DNA of 64,000 bases from Tremella fuciformis (lineage: Eukaryota > Basidiomycota > Tremellomycetes > Tremellales > Tremellaceae). How positions within the stretch are numbered: position 1 is the stretch's first letter; each line of letters begins with the position of its first letter. The position numbers were made by a program, and so were the translations under genes. Of the stretch, positions 33,904 to 44,817 are shown piece after piece. A model generated the notes under the pieces. That model was not told where the DNA came from. It did no database searches and saw only the letters and a program-made list of their open reading frames with translations. The DNA lies in the NCBI GenBank assembly GCA_032768795.1, contig CP136490.1:7874001-7938000 (forward strand), given 5' to 3'.

Positions 33904-36900
33904 ATGTGGCTCATAAAAGCGGTAGGACCTATACATGGGCAGTCCTGTGAGCCCGAAATGCTCTGATCGCCCTTTGTGTTGCTCACGGCAGACTTTACTT
34001 TCCCCCTCGAACAAAAGAAGACGTACACTCTCGGACGGGACAAGAGCTGTGATATCCGATTCGAGACCAGGAAGGTCCGTCCCGTCGAGGGGACTATCGA
34101 GGTCAAAGATTGGGACCCAACCAAGGTGAGATCGCCTATTGGTTGGCCTGCATCAATCCAAGTGTTGATTCATAGGGTCAGTCGCCGCCCCAGCTTCGCT
34201 GGCACTCTGCGCCCAAGAAGAACGGGGGATATGGGACCTACAAGATACTCTTACCGATAGAAGAGGAATCGGCTGGCTCGCGCGACCGCGAAGACTATGA
34301 AGCCACGGGGAACAGCGAGCAGCCAGGATGTCACCTTCACGACCATGTTGGCATGGGCATCGAGATAACCGATGATGCGTGGTTCTCGTTGGTTTCCCTC
34401 CTCTTCCCAGGGAGGCGATCCTGACATGACCAGATGCGTTTGGGTTCCGCTGTCCATCCAAAATGCCCAAATGAAGGATCAAACCGACGCCGTCCGTGCC
34501 TTCCTCAGCAACTACTGCATCTCCCAGACTGCCGAATTCGATACTGTCAATTTGCCGACATGTGTGTTGTCTACGGCGTATAAGGCGAACCCAGACTGCA
34601 ACTATGCTGTTTGCTATGGTGTGCGCATACTGCTGCCAGAGTACCTCGACGCCCTGATGGCCAAATGTGCCGCGAGCTGGAAACTGGTTGCGGACTCGCA
34701 GGACAGCTTCGAAGTGCCGGATGAGGAGGATCCTCAGTTTCAGCCCCCTCTGGATCCCTCCCTCGCTAATGCACGGATGGATGTCAACAGCTGGCTGCCG
34801 GACAAGACCAGGAGGACTCTTTTTGCTGGTTGGCATATCCTCGGCCTCAAGGGCAGCAGGGTGTGTCCTGTCAACCCTACTTGGTAAGGCTGAGTGCAGG
34901 TGCCCGCCGAGAAAAGGTATCTCACTGCAATGGGCGCAGATTACACCGACATCGATGTCACCACCAAGTCTCCGCTCACATCAGCCGATTTTGCCGAGCG
35001 CATGCGACCTTGGCTGGAGGATATCGACCGTCGAACGTCTCGACAATCCGCTCTGGTAGTGCATTTTGGTACAGTCAAACCGGATCTCGTGAAGAAAGGG
35101 GTTGATTTCGCTGCTGTGATAGCCGAGACTTGCCAGAGGTGAGCTAGGCGACTCCCGCCGCCGAGACGCGCTGAGTATCAGATCAGACGTTATTCTGGCC
35201 TCCGGTGGGATCTGTTGGGGTGCTGTACGGACAGGCGGCGTGCTAGAGTATATCGAGGAGATCGCTGGACCTCGCCAGGACAGACAGCAGGCGCGCATAC
35301 CAGACACGATACCGCCAGCAAGCTCTGCTTTTCTCCCGCCGCCGTCTCAACCGCCTTCACAGGATTCACCGCCGATTCAGCAAGCAATGGTCATACCCTC
35401 GACATACCCGGAAGAAGCCGAAGCTGCACCTTCAGCGCCAGTGGGCGGCCTGCGGCGTAGGGTGCAGATCGAGCCTGCGGAACCGCAAGCCTCCGCCAGT
35501 GTTGAAGTACCAGCCACGCAGTCGGCTAGGAAGGTAAGTCAAAGACCCAGCGGACCCCGCTCAAGATCAGCCGCTCAAGCGCCGAGCGGGTCGAGCACCC
35601 GAAACGATACCCCCAATAGCCGAGGTCTCTTTTGAGAGGTCTCCGCCGCTACTGAGTCAAGCGTCACTGTTGCCATCTTCGCTATCGCTCCCACCCCCGC
35701 AATCGTCATTTGTTCCGGATAGCATTCCACCGGAAAGCAAGGTCTGTGCTGCCTTCTATTGCGACATATACACTGACGGTCTAGCCGTCTTCACGAAATG
35801 CTAGCTCGAGCACTGCGCGACTCAAGCGTCGTGCTGGCGGTCTCCCTCAACAATCCTTGGAGACTGTCGTTCAGACCGCAGAGTCGGTGGAGAAGGAGCT
35901 TCAGGAAGAAGAGGCTGCGGCGGAAATCCGAAAGCTGTATGAGCAGACCAAAGCCGAGCAAATGAGCGCACCGCCACCCTCCAAACGCGCACGAGTGTAC
36001 CGGGCTGGCACAATAGAGTCACATGCCTCGGCTAGCCGTGACAGCACTGTCGAGCCCGTCTCTCGTTCATCTCGTACTCGCAATGGGACAGTAGAGGCAG
36101 CACCGGGAGGAGACGGAATGGACTTGGACGAAGTTCAGGAGATAGAAGAGGAAGATTTCGTGCAGCGCACGCTTCGAGAAGCTGCCAAAGCCAAGAAGGA
36201 GAGCCGTACACCCGCGGCTCCCGGACCGAAAAAAACCTCCCATCGCGCAAATGGCCACGATCGATCACCCAGCGAGGCACAGGAAGAGGAGGAGCGTCAC
36301 TCGCCCGCCAAAAAGTCCCGAGCATTGCCCAAAGACGCTTCTCAGACCACACGTGATGAAGTATTTCTACAAGCTATCAACAAGGCGACGAAGGCTAAGA
36401 AAGCGGTTGATGAACTCGACAAGGACTTCGCGCAGCTGAAACTGCCTACTAAAAGCGGGCGAGCCAAAGCGGTTGAAGTCAAACCTTGGGAAGATCATCC
36501 CGACTGGGCACTAGTCAACGACTTTGACGATGACATGCGGGGCAATTTCATCCAGATCATCAAGAAAGATCTTTTCCGAAAAGATCAACCCAAGGAGGCA
36601 CATTTGGTCGATGATGGCCGCCCGAACTTCAAGAAGTTCAAGAAGGTATGATATTGTGTATAGGTCAGGCAGTGCTTAACAGGCAGAAGAATATCGTTCG
36701 CCGTGAACCCTTGGCTCTTGTACTGGCTGGTCCTGCAACAGACGAGGCCGAAGCCGCAAAGCGTGAGTGGCTAGGTGAAGCAGGCAGTCCAAGCTGATGT
36801 TTCAGCTTTCTGGGCGACTCAGCGGCCAACAGGCAAAGGTGCGAAAGGCCGTACTCAGGATATGCGCGACATGTCGGACGATGAAGAATCAGAGCTGCCT

Positions 36901-37460
36901 CTTCTACCGACCGCAAGAGCGAAGAAGCGCCTGCTGGAAGAGGATGACGACGATGAGATGCCTCCGCCAAGCAGCACAGCAAGGAATCGACGGGCACAGA
37001 AGGACGTTTCATCCATACCTGAGACACCTCAAGTCTCGCGGCCCGCTCGCAAGACAAGGGCAGCTAGCGTTGTCTCGGAAGCATCCACAGCGGACACGCG
37101 CTCAACAGCCACCCGCCAGCCGTCTGTGCGCGTTGCAGCATCGTCGAGAACGACACGCGCCAAGCAGCCAGTAGTGCTCGAAGACTCGGATGAGGATGAC
37201 ACGCCGATCTTTGGCTCTACTGCGGGGCGAAGCAAAGCAGGTGCTAGCGGCAAGACGGACAGTGCGAGTGCAGCCGATGATCTCGTGGGCAGTGCTCTGC
37301 CGAAGGCGAGCAGGAGCACCCGAGCGACTCCTGCGACTCTGGGTCGACGACAGATCTTGGTGGATGACGATGACGAGGAGATGGTCAGTTGATCATGTGG
37401 TGTACGGCACAGGCTGACTAACAGGTCTTCAAGGGGCCCAAAAAGCGGCGAGTGCGATGA
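33904..37460 (+). CDS. NBS1: Nbs1 (nibrin), MRN complex subunit
   Basis: DNA double-strand-break sensor that partners Mre11-Rad50. Start at 33904 (MWLIKAVGPIHGQS). An FHA domain follows (YTLGRDKSCDIRFETRKV, residues about 25-110), then a tandem BRCT-like region (AWFSCVWVPLSIQNAQMK, TFAGWHILGLKG-type segment, SALVVHFGTVKPDLVKKGV). A long disordered part has SP/SQ sites and RLKRRAGGLPQQ. The decisive C-terminal Mre11-binding motif is RPNFKKFKK, as in human nibrin, followed by an acidic/basic tail ending VFKGPKKRRVR. Introns include one after GQS (phase 1), 34125-34178, one near 34396-34441, and others near 34874, 35140, 35535, 35740, 36646, 36760 and 37383. Length is about 950-1000 residues. 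The FHA His/Ser motif looks altered (see findings). Confidence 0.88.
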
Positions 37461-37695
37461 CATGCCATTGCATCATATGCCATTTGTTGTATAGAGGACC
37501 GCTCTCACACATGCATCTTTGTGTAGATTCCAGAAAGTGCCACAATGGAAATTGCCGATAAAGGCAGTCGGAGTCGAGCGAAGTCTCCGTGCTCACGCCA
37601 TGGACACCTCGGGGCAAAATGTTGAGCAAAGAGCTGCAAAGTTCACTTTTCGCTATCATCTTCACTTGGCGAACATCTCATAAAAGCCTAGCAAC

Positions 37696-39496
37696 ATGGC
37701 CCCCAAGCTTACCGGTTTCGCAGGTGAGTAGGAGCCTCTCGCTCCATACTCCAGCCCGAAAGTATCGAGAGCCGCCGAGCTACAATAGGCATTTGCCACA
37801 GGGCTACCCCCTCAATCGAAAGGACGGAGCGGGTGCTGGGGCTTTCGACTCAACTGTATGCTGATGACTTCCAGGCAACAACCGAGTCCGTCGTGTCCTC
37901 GCGGCCGCCGCTCTCGCCGATGTCGAGCTCGACTACGACAAGTCCTTCTCGATGAAGTCGGACTGGAAGACTGCCGAGTTCCTCCAGAAGCACCCCATGG
38001 GTTTCCTGCCCGCATTGGAAGATGGCGACTTCTACCTCTCGGAGTCCTCCGCCATCGCTGAGTATGGTGAGTCCAGCTGTTTCCATTCCCGCGCCCGCCC
38101 CCCGGCCTAATCTATCCGGATGAAACAATAGTTATCCCTGTCTGAATGACCTTGTGTCGAGAGACTTTCCGACGAGTGGTATCGTCATTATCTCTGATCT
38201 GCCCCTTCTTCGCGTAGCCAGCCAGTCCTTACTTTAACCTGAGCTGATAGCCTAGTTGCCTCCCTTGGCGCCAACCAGACCATCCTTCCCGCCGACCCCA
38301 AGCAGCGTGCGCTCGTCAAGTCGTGGATGTTCACTGCCGACGAGGAGGTGGGCTTTTTCGCCGTTGCGTGCGCCGCCTAAGCTGATTCTGCAAGCTCTTC
38401 ATTCCCTTCTCCATCGCCAACAACATCTTCAACAACATCATCCCTTACTCGAAAACCGTCAGTTCAGAGCTATTCACTGAATAAGGCCACCTACTGATGT
38501 TTAGACCTTCCAGGGCGTTCTCGAGAAGCGTGTGTGGAACCGTCTGGCCACCATCGACACGTACCTCCTTCAGCACACCTTCCTCGTCGGCGAGCGCATC
38601 ACCCTTGCCGACATCTCCCTCGCCACCACCATGAACAACATCTTCTCCAGCTCCTGGTTCGGAGCTGAGGAGCGTTCCAAGATCCCCAACATCGTCCGCC
38701 ACGTCGAGACGTAGGTTTCAAGGGCCTCGCAGAGGTGATGTGCTGACCAGACAGTGTCAACAACCACCCCAAGCTCGCCGCCATCTTCGACGGTGGCAAG
38801 CCTCAGTGGACCGAGAAGGCCTCGCCTTACCAGGCCCCTGCTAAGCCTCAGGCCGAGAAGGAGAAGAAGGTCGAGAAGCCTGCTGCTGAGAAGAAGGAGA
38901 AGGCCCCTAAGCCCAAGAAGGAGAAGGAGGTCGAGGAAGAGGAGGAGGAGCCCTTGGTGCCCGCCGAGCCCAAGGTCAAGAACCCCTTGGACGACCTCCC
39001 CAAATCCGCCTTCAACCTCGAGGAGTGGAAGCGCCAGTACTCCAACCTTGACACCCGCAAGGAGGCTCTGCCCTGGTTCTACGAGAAGTCAGTCCACTTG
39101 CTCTCAAAGCGAACGCGGAGCTGACGTGTAAGGTTCGACAAGGAGGGCTTCTCGATCTGGCGTGTCGACTTCAAGTACAACGATGAGCTCACCCAGGTCT
39201 TCATGTCCTCGAACCAGATCGGCGGTTTCTTCAACCGCCTCGAAGCCTCGCGGAAGTACCTCTTCGGCTCGATGGGTGTCTTGGGCAAGGCCAACGACTC
39301 GGTCATCACCGGTGCCATCATCTGCCGTGGCCTCGACTACAAGCCCGTCATGGATGTCGCCCCTGATTGGGAGTCGTACGAGTACAAGAAGATCGACCTT
39401 GAGAATGGCGATGACAAGGCGTTCTTCGAGGCCGCCATGGCTTGGGACCTCATCGTCGACGGCAGGGAGTGGGCCGACGGCAAGAACTTCAAGTAG
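37696..39496 (+). CDS. TEF4: Translation elongation factor eEF1B gamma
   Basis: GST-like subunit of the eEF1B exchange complex. Start at 37696 (MAPKLTGFAGNNRVRRVL). The thioredoxin/GST N-domain contains MKSDWKTAEFLQKHPMGFLP and ESSAIAEY; the GST C-domain contains LEKRVWNRLATIDTYLLQHT and ERITLADISLATTM. A Lys/Glu linker (KPKKEKEVEEEEEE) leads to the conserved EF1G domain (NLEEWKRQYSN, GFSIWRVDFKYNDEL, VFMSSNQIGGFFNRLEASRK, GMAWDL-type end REWADGKNFK). Introns 37724-37874 (151 nt) and 38067-38255 (189 nt) are much longer than average here; the rest are about 45-55 nt. Codon choice is strongly C-ending, as expected for a highly expressed gene. Confidence 0.96.
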
Positions 39497-40104
39497 ATTG
39501 CATGCTGTCGGGCACTGGTAGATGTGGGATACGATCCAGGTCTCTGTAATGCGATGTCATCACCGGCTGATCTCGCGCTGCTTGTTGCCCATGAAGTGAG
39601 AATGGCCTGATGCTCCGTCTCTTTGCCTGCGATCTCACAACGCACTCCCGAGGCCATTGTTCATCAACACTGGAACTCTTCACCACAGCACGGGCCTGAA
39701 ATCAACTCTACTCCAAGTTACATTGGACCGCGACGATCTTGAAGGTGGAGCTGCGCACGGAACCACGTGCGAGTGAAACGCCTCCTCCAAGTGGCTTTGT
39801 CAGTCTCCTCGGTCTGTTCACAAAAGATTCATAGTCAAAGAATCAACATAACAAGGATGTCGAGATGTCGAAACAGATATTATTGACAAAGGATCACTTT
39901 CTCAGCAAGATCTCCACTGCAGAGCGGATGTCTATTGAGAGCAGACCGGCCGACCCACAGAGCGTGCGATGTGCTTCAAGTGCCTGCCTATACAGCCTCC
40001 CTTGTGAATGTTGGCGGGGCAACATCAAAGATGGGATCGCCCTGTTCGACCACATTCCGGCTTGTCGGCGTCAGCTCAAAGAAGATTGCTGGATTTTAGG
40101 TCAC
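39497..40104. other. Intergenic, start of second accessory island
   Basis: About 600 bp with no supported gene. Codon and base texture change here from the highly biased eEF1B-gamma gene to the weakly biased orphan genes beyond. Confidence 0.35.
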
Positions 40105-40532
40105 CTACTCTTTAAAATACGTCAAGGGCACGCTAGTCATGCCCTGCCAGTCGGTGATCCTTGATGGGACCTCCAGACCCATATAGTCTTCACCTTCGGT
40201 CCTGCGGTCATAATCAGCGTTGCTGCCGCACTGATAACAAACTGTACGTACTGGAAGCTAACCCAAGTTTGGCTTGTTTCTCCAGTGGGAGTCTGGTGCA
40301 TCACCTCTAGAGCCGTCTTGCAAACCTTGCTGTAGTTCCGGGACATGAGGCAGGTCTCGACTTTACTCCACGCAAGTGCGACGTCGTAACTAGCAGCTGT
40401 TATTGCCTTCTTCTCCAGATGCGTGTTGACAGGGAAGGGCTCGGGGAGAGGATACCCTACTGACGAGTCTGAGTCTGGCAGACCCTGAGCCGCGCCCTGT
40501 GTCCCAGAGCGATCACATGTGACGTTGCTCAT
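40105..40532 (-). CDS. Orphan protein, family 2 member (short)
   Basis: Two exons, 40532-40252 and 40201-40105, around a 50-nt intron (GTACGT donor, CGCAG acceptor) sum to 126 codons. The 125-residue product starts MSNVTCDRSGTQG and ends MTSVPLTYFKE. The part ETCLMSRNYSKV...SQTWVSFQ|TEGEDYMGLEV lines up with the C-terminal part of the member at 41058-41701 (VLLMSSENATL...SRWNAS). It carries an intron in the same phase (2) within one codon of the same place. The unspliced frame also runs on to 40137, but the spliced tail looks more protein-like. Function unknown; membership of the family is a by-eye alignment. Confidence 0.45.
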
Positions 40533-41057
40533 GTTCCCGTGGGTCTAAGATGAAGTGTGTATGATGAGGCTCATGGTGCCGCGGCCGCAAGAATTCGACT
40601 CGAGGACTATGGTCCGTCAAAGGTGCTCAAACGTTTCAGAGATTGCTGTTGCCGAAACACAACACCGGATTGATCAGAATGACAAGACATGCTTCTCTCA
40701 GAGATCGGTTCTGCCTCATCGAGTTGACGTGCCGTTCGCACGTCTGGTGACAGAGCCAATATCTCTTCCGTAAGTCTACAGTTACGGAGTCTCATCGCTG
40801 GCGGACACCCCTGGACTTACCGTCCTGTCAGCCCTTTTTCGTCCCCCAGGAAAAGTTTAGTCACGACTGAATTAAATTACTGTAGTAATGTGCATGAAGC
40901 TATATATAACGGAAAGCAGGTGAGATTGACCCACAGGAATAAGCAGGCGTGTGACTGGTAGGCATGGCGACTAGATAGGCACTGTGACGCTTGGCGAAGG
41001 GCATGGGAATGTGTGACCCCAACTGGGTGAGCGAACAAAGTGCCGGGCTGGCAAGGT
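40533..41057. other. Intergenic in accessory island
   Basis: No supported gene. A TATATATAA element occurs near 40905, which could serve either strand. Confidence 0.3.
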
Positions 41058-41701
41058 CTACCGGCCATTTCGGACACCACCCTCTGGGTCGCCATCGACG
41101 GAGTTGTCCGTCTCGGTCTCCTCATGGTCTGACGAGGCATCTTCCACAGTTGCATCATCATCTCTGGCTCGCCATCGACTGAGTCGCCCTTCTCGAGTGG
41201 AGCCGGAGCGACCGTTCCTGAACTCAATAGTGGATGTTCTGAGAGGTGAGTTTCGACCTCCTACTTGGCCCAAGAAGCGAAATGAAAGCACTCACGAGGC
41301 GTTCCAGCGTGACTGCAGAGAAGCGACTATGCCAAGTGGTAAATATAGCTCACCAGATTGGAACAGGCCGAGAGTTGCATTTTCGCTACTCATCAGCAGA
41401 ACGTATTTCCCAGACCTGAAACGGACGGATCCAACAAACGTAGCTCCATATCGACCCAGCTGTTCTCATCCAATCGACCCTCCGTCTTCACTTGTGAGCC
41501 TCCCAACTGCAAGCTCGCAGAACATTTCAAGCCGACGCACAGCTCCGTGGCTCCCAGGAAAGACTCAAGGGAGGTCAATGCTTGATGGTCGAAGGTACTC
41601 CTCTCTATCAAGACCTTTCTTCCGTCAAGAGACCTGCCGGACCGATCTCCACGTATCATCGATCCAATCCCCCCCTCGTTTGAAAGCGTCACAGAAGCCA
41701 T
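41058..41701 (-). CDS. Orphan protein, family 2 member (possible frameshift)
   Basis: Starts MASVTLSNEGGIG at 41701. The segment DGRKVLIER...LESFLGATEL...GLKC lines up with DGIKVKIDN...LDRYLTQANQL...SLKF of the 46.6-47.4 kb member, and SWVDMEL with EWIEAEL. Downstream, in a different frame, SGKYVLLMSSENATLGLFQS continues the alignment to RWNAS. Then a phase-2 intron (GTGAGT...CTCAG, about 41227-41295) joins to STIEFRNGRSGSTREG and an acidic tail ending GVRNGR. No canonical intron joins the first two parts in the right phase, so either a cryptic intron or a frameshift near 41420-41440 is present. A TATATAC element lies about 105 nt upstream. Confidence 0.45.
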
Positions 41702-42046
41702 GGCGTTATGTCAGTTCCGTCAAAAAATCGTTGCGCAAGTACTCAAGTAGTATATTCTTCAAGAGAAACAGGAGAGGGGTTTGCGATCCACTAAAACGAA
41801 GTGCAGGTATATAGCAACATTTCGGTCCATCCATTCATGAATCACCCTTGGCCAGCGCAAGTAGAGCACAAGCATGCGCCTCTGGCTGACATCATAAGAA
41901 GCCGTGAGGTGCGAAAAACTTCTCCCTGATTGGCCAAGAAGAGTAGGGCCTCCTTTCGCAAGGCTGCCCAGATGGGTCCAGAACAGCCTGAATCCCCCGA
42001 GGACATGAAAAGGACGAGCTTCATCCAAGAATCCCTTCACAGCTAA

Positions 42047-42610
42047 TCACGCCGCTGCGCCAAGGCAGGAGATCTGAAATAAAGCGTAGGCGCGAAGTCG
42101 AAGGGCCGGTTTGTCTGCAAGAGCCAGCTGTGGAATCGAAGGCGAAAACATTGGCCGGCCTCTCGACAAACTCGATCCTCTCTTGACGCCTGCTGTGGGG
42201 AAGAGACTGTTGGGTGCATCAAAAAGGATCTGACCATGATCAGCAGCAGCGATCGAAAGCGGTACCGTGACGTACTGTAGGTGGAAGTGGAAGCCCGCGG
42301 GTTTCGCGAGATCCGTGCGCTCGCATACGTGGGGCTCACCCACTGCTGGGACGATCAAGGTATATGACCACTTGAATTTGGAACGGTGGTGTTGGGACAG
42401 AACACAGTGATCGACCCAAATCACGCAACTAGGGTCGCAGGCTCCGCATCTGGGTGACGCCAAGCGGTCATACCGGCCTTGCATACGCAGGGAAAGGTGA
42501 GGCAGGAAGTGGTAGGCGAGGTCATGTCCTTCTGCTCGAGGCCCTTGTGACCGTGAACATTTGAGGGAGGCACCACAAGCTACACGACGGCCAATAAAAG
42601 TTGTGGGCAC
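42047..42610 (-). CDS. Doubtful open frame, 187 codons
   Basis: A single open frame on minus with some protein-like stretches (KFKWSYTLIVPAVGEP, QYVTVPLSIAAADHGQILFD) but also arginine/cysteine-rich parts typical of chance frames. It sits head-to-head with the orphan gene at 42626. No homology recognised; included because it is the best candidate in this stretch. Confidence 0.2.
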   Translation of the reverse strand: MPTTFIGRRVACGASLKCSRSQGPRAEGHDLAYHFLPHLSLRMQGRYDRLASPRCGACDPSCVIWVDHCVLSQHHRSKFKWSYTLIVPAVGEPHVCERTDLAKPAGFHFHLQYVTVPLSIAAADHGQILFDAPNSLFPTAGVKRGSSLSRGRPMFSPSIPQLALADKPALRLRAYALFQISCLGAAA

Positions 42611-42625
42611 TCAACTGGTAATAAC

Positions 42626-43687
42626 ATGGTAGGCCTAGGCTCTGCGTGTAGCCTAGGTGTGGAACCTTTCATGGACGACGAGAAAGAGAAGCATCTTGGT
42701 CTTCCATTGTTCCATGGGTTCTTTCGGGAGGCGTCGCATTCTTGGATGTCCTCGCATCTCTTCATGAGCGAGACGTATAAGCCCTGCTGCACCCCTTGTC
42801 ATTCACACGTGAGAGACGCAGCTAGTCATTTGCCAGAATCAGCCATGCAGTCCTCCCTTGACACCGACCCCGCTACTGCTAAGCATTCTGTCGAGGACAC
42901 GGAGACCGTTGGAAAAGTTGACTCGGCTCCTGGTCGAGTGGCCGACGCGTCGATGTATGACTCGTCCTTAGACGAGCCTGAATTGGAGCCGAGCTTCCAG
43001 TTGACTCGCACACCCAAGTTTCTGCATTTCCAGCATTTCACTCCTGCCGATTGGCCGGCGAAGCTGGACGACGGCATAGGATCAAAATGGATCGAGCAGG
43101 CGCCGACAACGGAATGGTCTGACTTGTTAAAGGGCAAACAACCCTTCAAGGCCCGTCACACAATTGTGCAAGAGATGACCGACGTGTTACTTTCCGGCGA
43201 AGGCGACCTAAGGAGTAGACTGCTCTCTGCGCATTTTTGGGTACCAAAGCGTATTCCAGGCGGCATGGAGTACCGTTCTACGGGCAATGATTGGACTCTG
43301 AAGTGGGTCGATCGGGCTAAAGGGATCAAATTCACTGCGTTGTCTGCGGCAGAATGGGCGCATTCAACGATGGTCAAGGGCGATTGGGACGAAAGACTCA
43401 AATTTCAGTGGACCTCAGACCGAGCCGCAGGATATGTGAAGACCAAACTTGTCCTGACCCATAAAAATGAGGTCTTTTGGCGCTTCGAAGCCGACACAGC
43501 CTCGGCGCCTATCATAAAAGGCGTTCACATGGGGGCAAACGGGTACATTTGTCGAGCATCGGAAGGTGACAAGAATACGCTGAAGTTTGACGTGTTGGAT
43601 CTGAAGCCACGCAACGCATTGCCGCCTCTTGTGGCCTCCAAATCGGGATCCTCTGATTCTTCGGCGGGACAAGCAGATGCGTGCTGA
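42626..43687 (+). CDS. Unrecognised intronless protein
   Basis: Single open frame of 353 codons. The first ATG at 42626 (A at -3) gives a Cys/His-containing 73-residue leader; an in-frame ATG at 42845 (MQSSLDTDPATAKHSVEDTE) may be the real start. The body looks like a folded domain: LTRTPKFLHFQHFTPADWPA, RSRLLSAHFWVPKRIPGG, NDWTLKWVDRAKGIKFTAL, KTKLVLTHKNEVFWRFEAD, then KNTLKFDVLDLKPRNALPP and a short Ser-rich end. It is rich in Trp, Lys and Asp. I do not recognise the family. It is the only plus-strand gene in this island and shows no clear match to the minus-strand orphan family around it. Confidence 0.6.
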   Translation: MVGLGSACSLGVEPFMDDEKEKHLGLPLFHGFFREASHSWMSSHLFMSETYKPCCTPCHSHVRDAASHLPESAMQSSLDTDPATAKHSVEDTETVGKVDSAPGRVADASMYDSSLDEPELEPSFQLTRTPKFLHFQHFTPADWPAKLDDGIGSKWIEQAPTTEWSDLLKGKQPFKARHTIVQEMTDVLLSGEGDLRSRLLSAHFWVPKRIPGGMEYRSTGNDWTLKWVDRAKGIKFTALSAAEWAHSTMVKGDWDERLKFQWTSDRAAGYVKTKLVLTHKNEVFWRFEADTASAPIIKGVHMGANGYICRASEGDKNTLKFDVLDLKPRNALPPLVASKSGSSDSSAGQADAC

Positions 43688-44038
43688 GTGCATGTTGCGG
43701 CTCGGTCATTGTCATCAATCCCCTAACCGCTTCTTCCTCAACTCTTTCCTCCCTGTTCCCCTTCCGTACTTCAATTGCGTCATCCCTCCAACTCCGACAC
43801 TTGTTCGAAGTGACAATCTGTTCTTTGCTTATACATTTTGCTCGCTGTTAACGCATGGCTACTTCGTACACAGGGAGAGCAATGCTCATACGGATCTGCA
43901 TGAGCTGGGCATTCAGGAATACTACGACAGAGCGGTGAGATTGTATGCATACGTAGAAGAGATAGTCTGAGAGGAAAGTCGATTGGATATGAAGCTAACA
44001 ATTGAGCGGAAGGCAGCCTGTTGAAAGAGTTGATTGTC
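43688..44038. other. Intergenic (convergent)
   Basis: 350 bp between two convergent stop codons. Nothing recognisable. Confidence 0.35.
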
Positions 44039-44817
44039 TCATTCGGCTCGGGTTGCTTCTGTTCTCCAGACAGGCAGTGCCCCGAGGACTGGCTCTTTAG
44101 CCTTTTTGACGGCTTCCGGATCAAAGTTGATCACATATGAGCAATGCCTGAAGAGTGAGCTTGTCCCCCAGAAGCTGATCAGAGCCTCACTCGTTGCGTA
44201 TGGCGAACGACAAAGTGGTCTTCAAGGAAAAGGTCTCCTTGAGTGCTGTCTCGCTTGAGCAGACCAAAATGTACGGGTCTACACCTCCCTGTCCGTCAGA
44301 GAAGCCGTATAATAGAGGGCGGGCGTCAGACTGACTGGATCTCACACAGCTCGAGGCTCACGCTGTCCCCTGAGCTCCATGCATCATGCACGTCGGCATA
44401 ATGACTTGAAAAGTGTGCAATACCGGGCTTCTCAGTCAGCTCCCACACAGCCTTGTTGGAACGTTCTCTTTGGACGCTGCGAAGCTCCCGCACGTAGGCC
44501 ACCCTGCCACCGAGCCCGATCCTTATTGCACAGATCGAGGTCATCGCCTGGGAGCTCTTGAGGTATTCAGACAGGGCAGCAGGTGCACCCATCTCCTTAT
44601 CTTTGCCCTCGAAGTCAATAGGTACATCCCACAATCGCAATGGAACGTGTTGGGTGAAGTAATACGTCGCCAAGGCTCCTCGAGCACTCGATGCCGCAGT
44701 GGTTGCCGTATTGGAATCCGTAGTTGAAGCCACAGGAGAGGCCCTGGAGGATGTCGTGGGAGAAGCCGTAGGGCCAGGCGTGGGAGAGCACGAAGAGGAA
44801 GAGGCTGAAGAAGACAT
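44039..44817 (-). CDS. Orphan protein, family 2 member
   Basis: Exons 44817-44346, 44278-44191 and 44147-44039 (472+88+109 nt = 223 codons) with introns of 67 and 43 nt; all phases close, which is a good check. The Ser/Thr-rich N-terminus (MSSSASSSSCSPTPGP) leads to the domain: LRLWDVPIDFEGKDKEMG, AALSEYLKSSQAM, YADVHD, DSVSLELY, then YILVCSSETALKETFSL, SFAIRNE|HCSYVINFDPEA and the end RTEATRAE. LW-x-(V/I)P, EYL-x-S-x-QA, (V/L)EL and LVC-x-x-E-x-x-LKE are shared with the 49.6-50.3 kb gene. The last intron is phase 2, as in three other members. Beta-rich appearance, no membrane segment, function unknown. Confidence 0.65.

Noticed and set aside
38067..38255. C/D-box snoRNA in the eEF1B-gamma intron
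   Set aside because: Only loose matches to the C and D boxes and no closing terminal stem.
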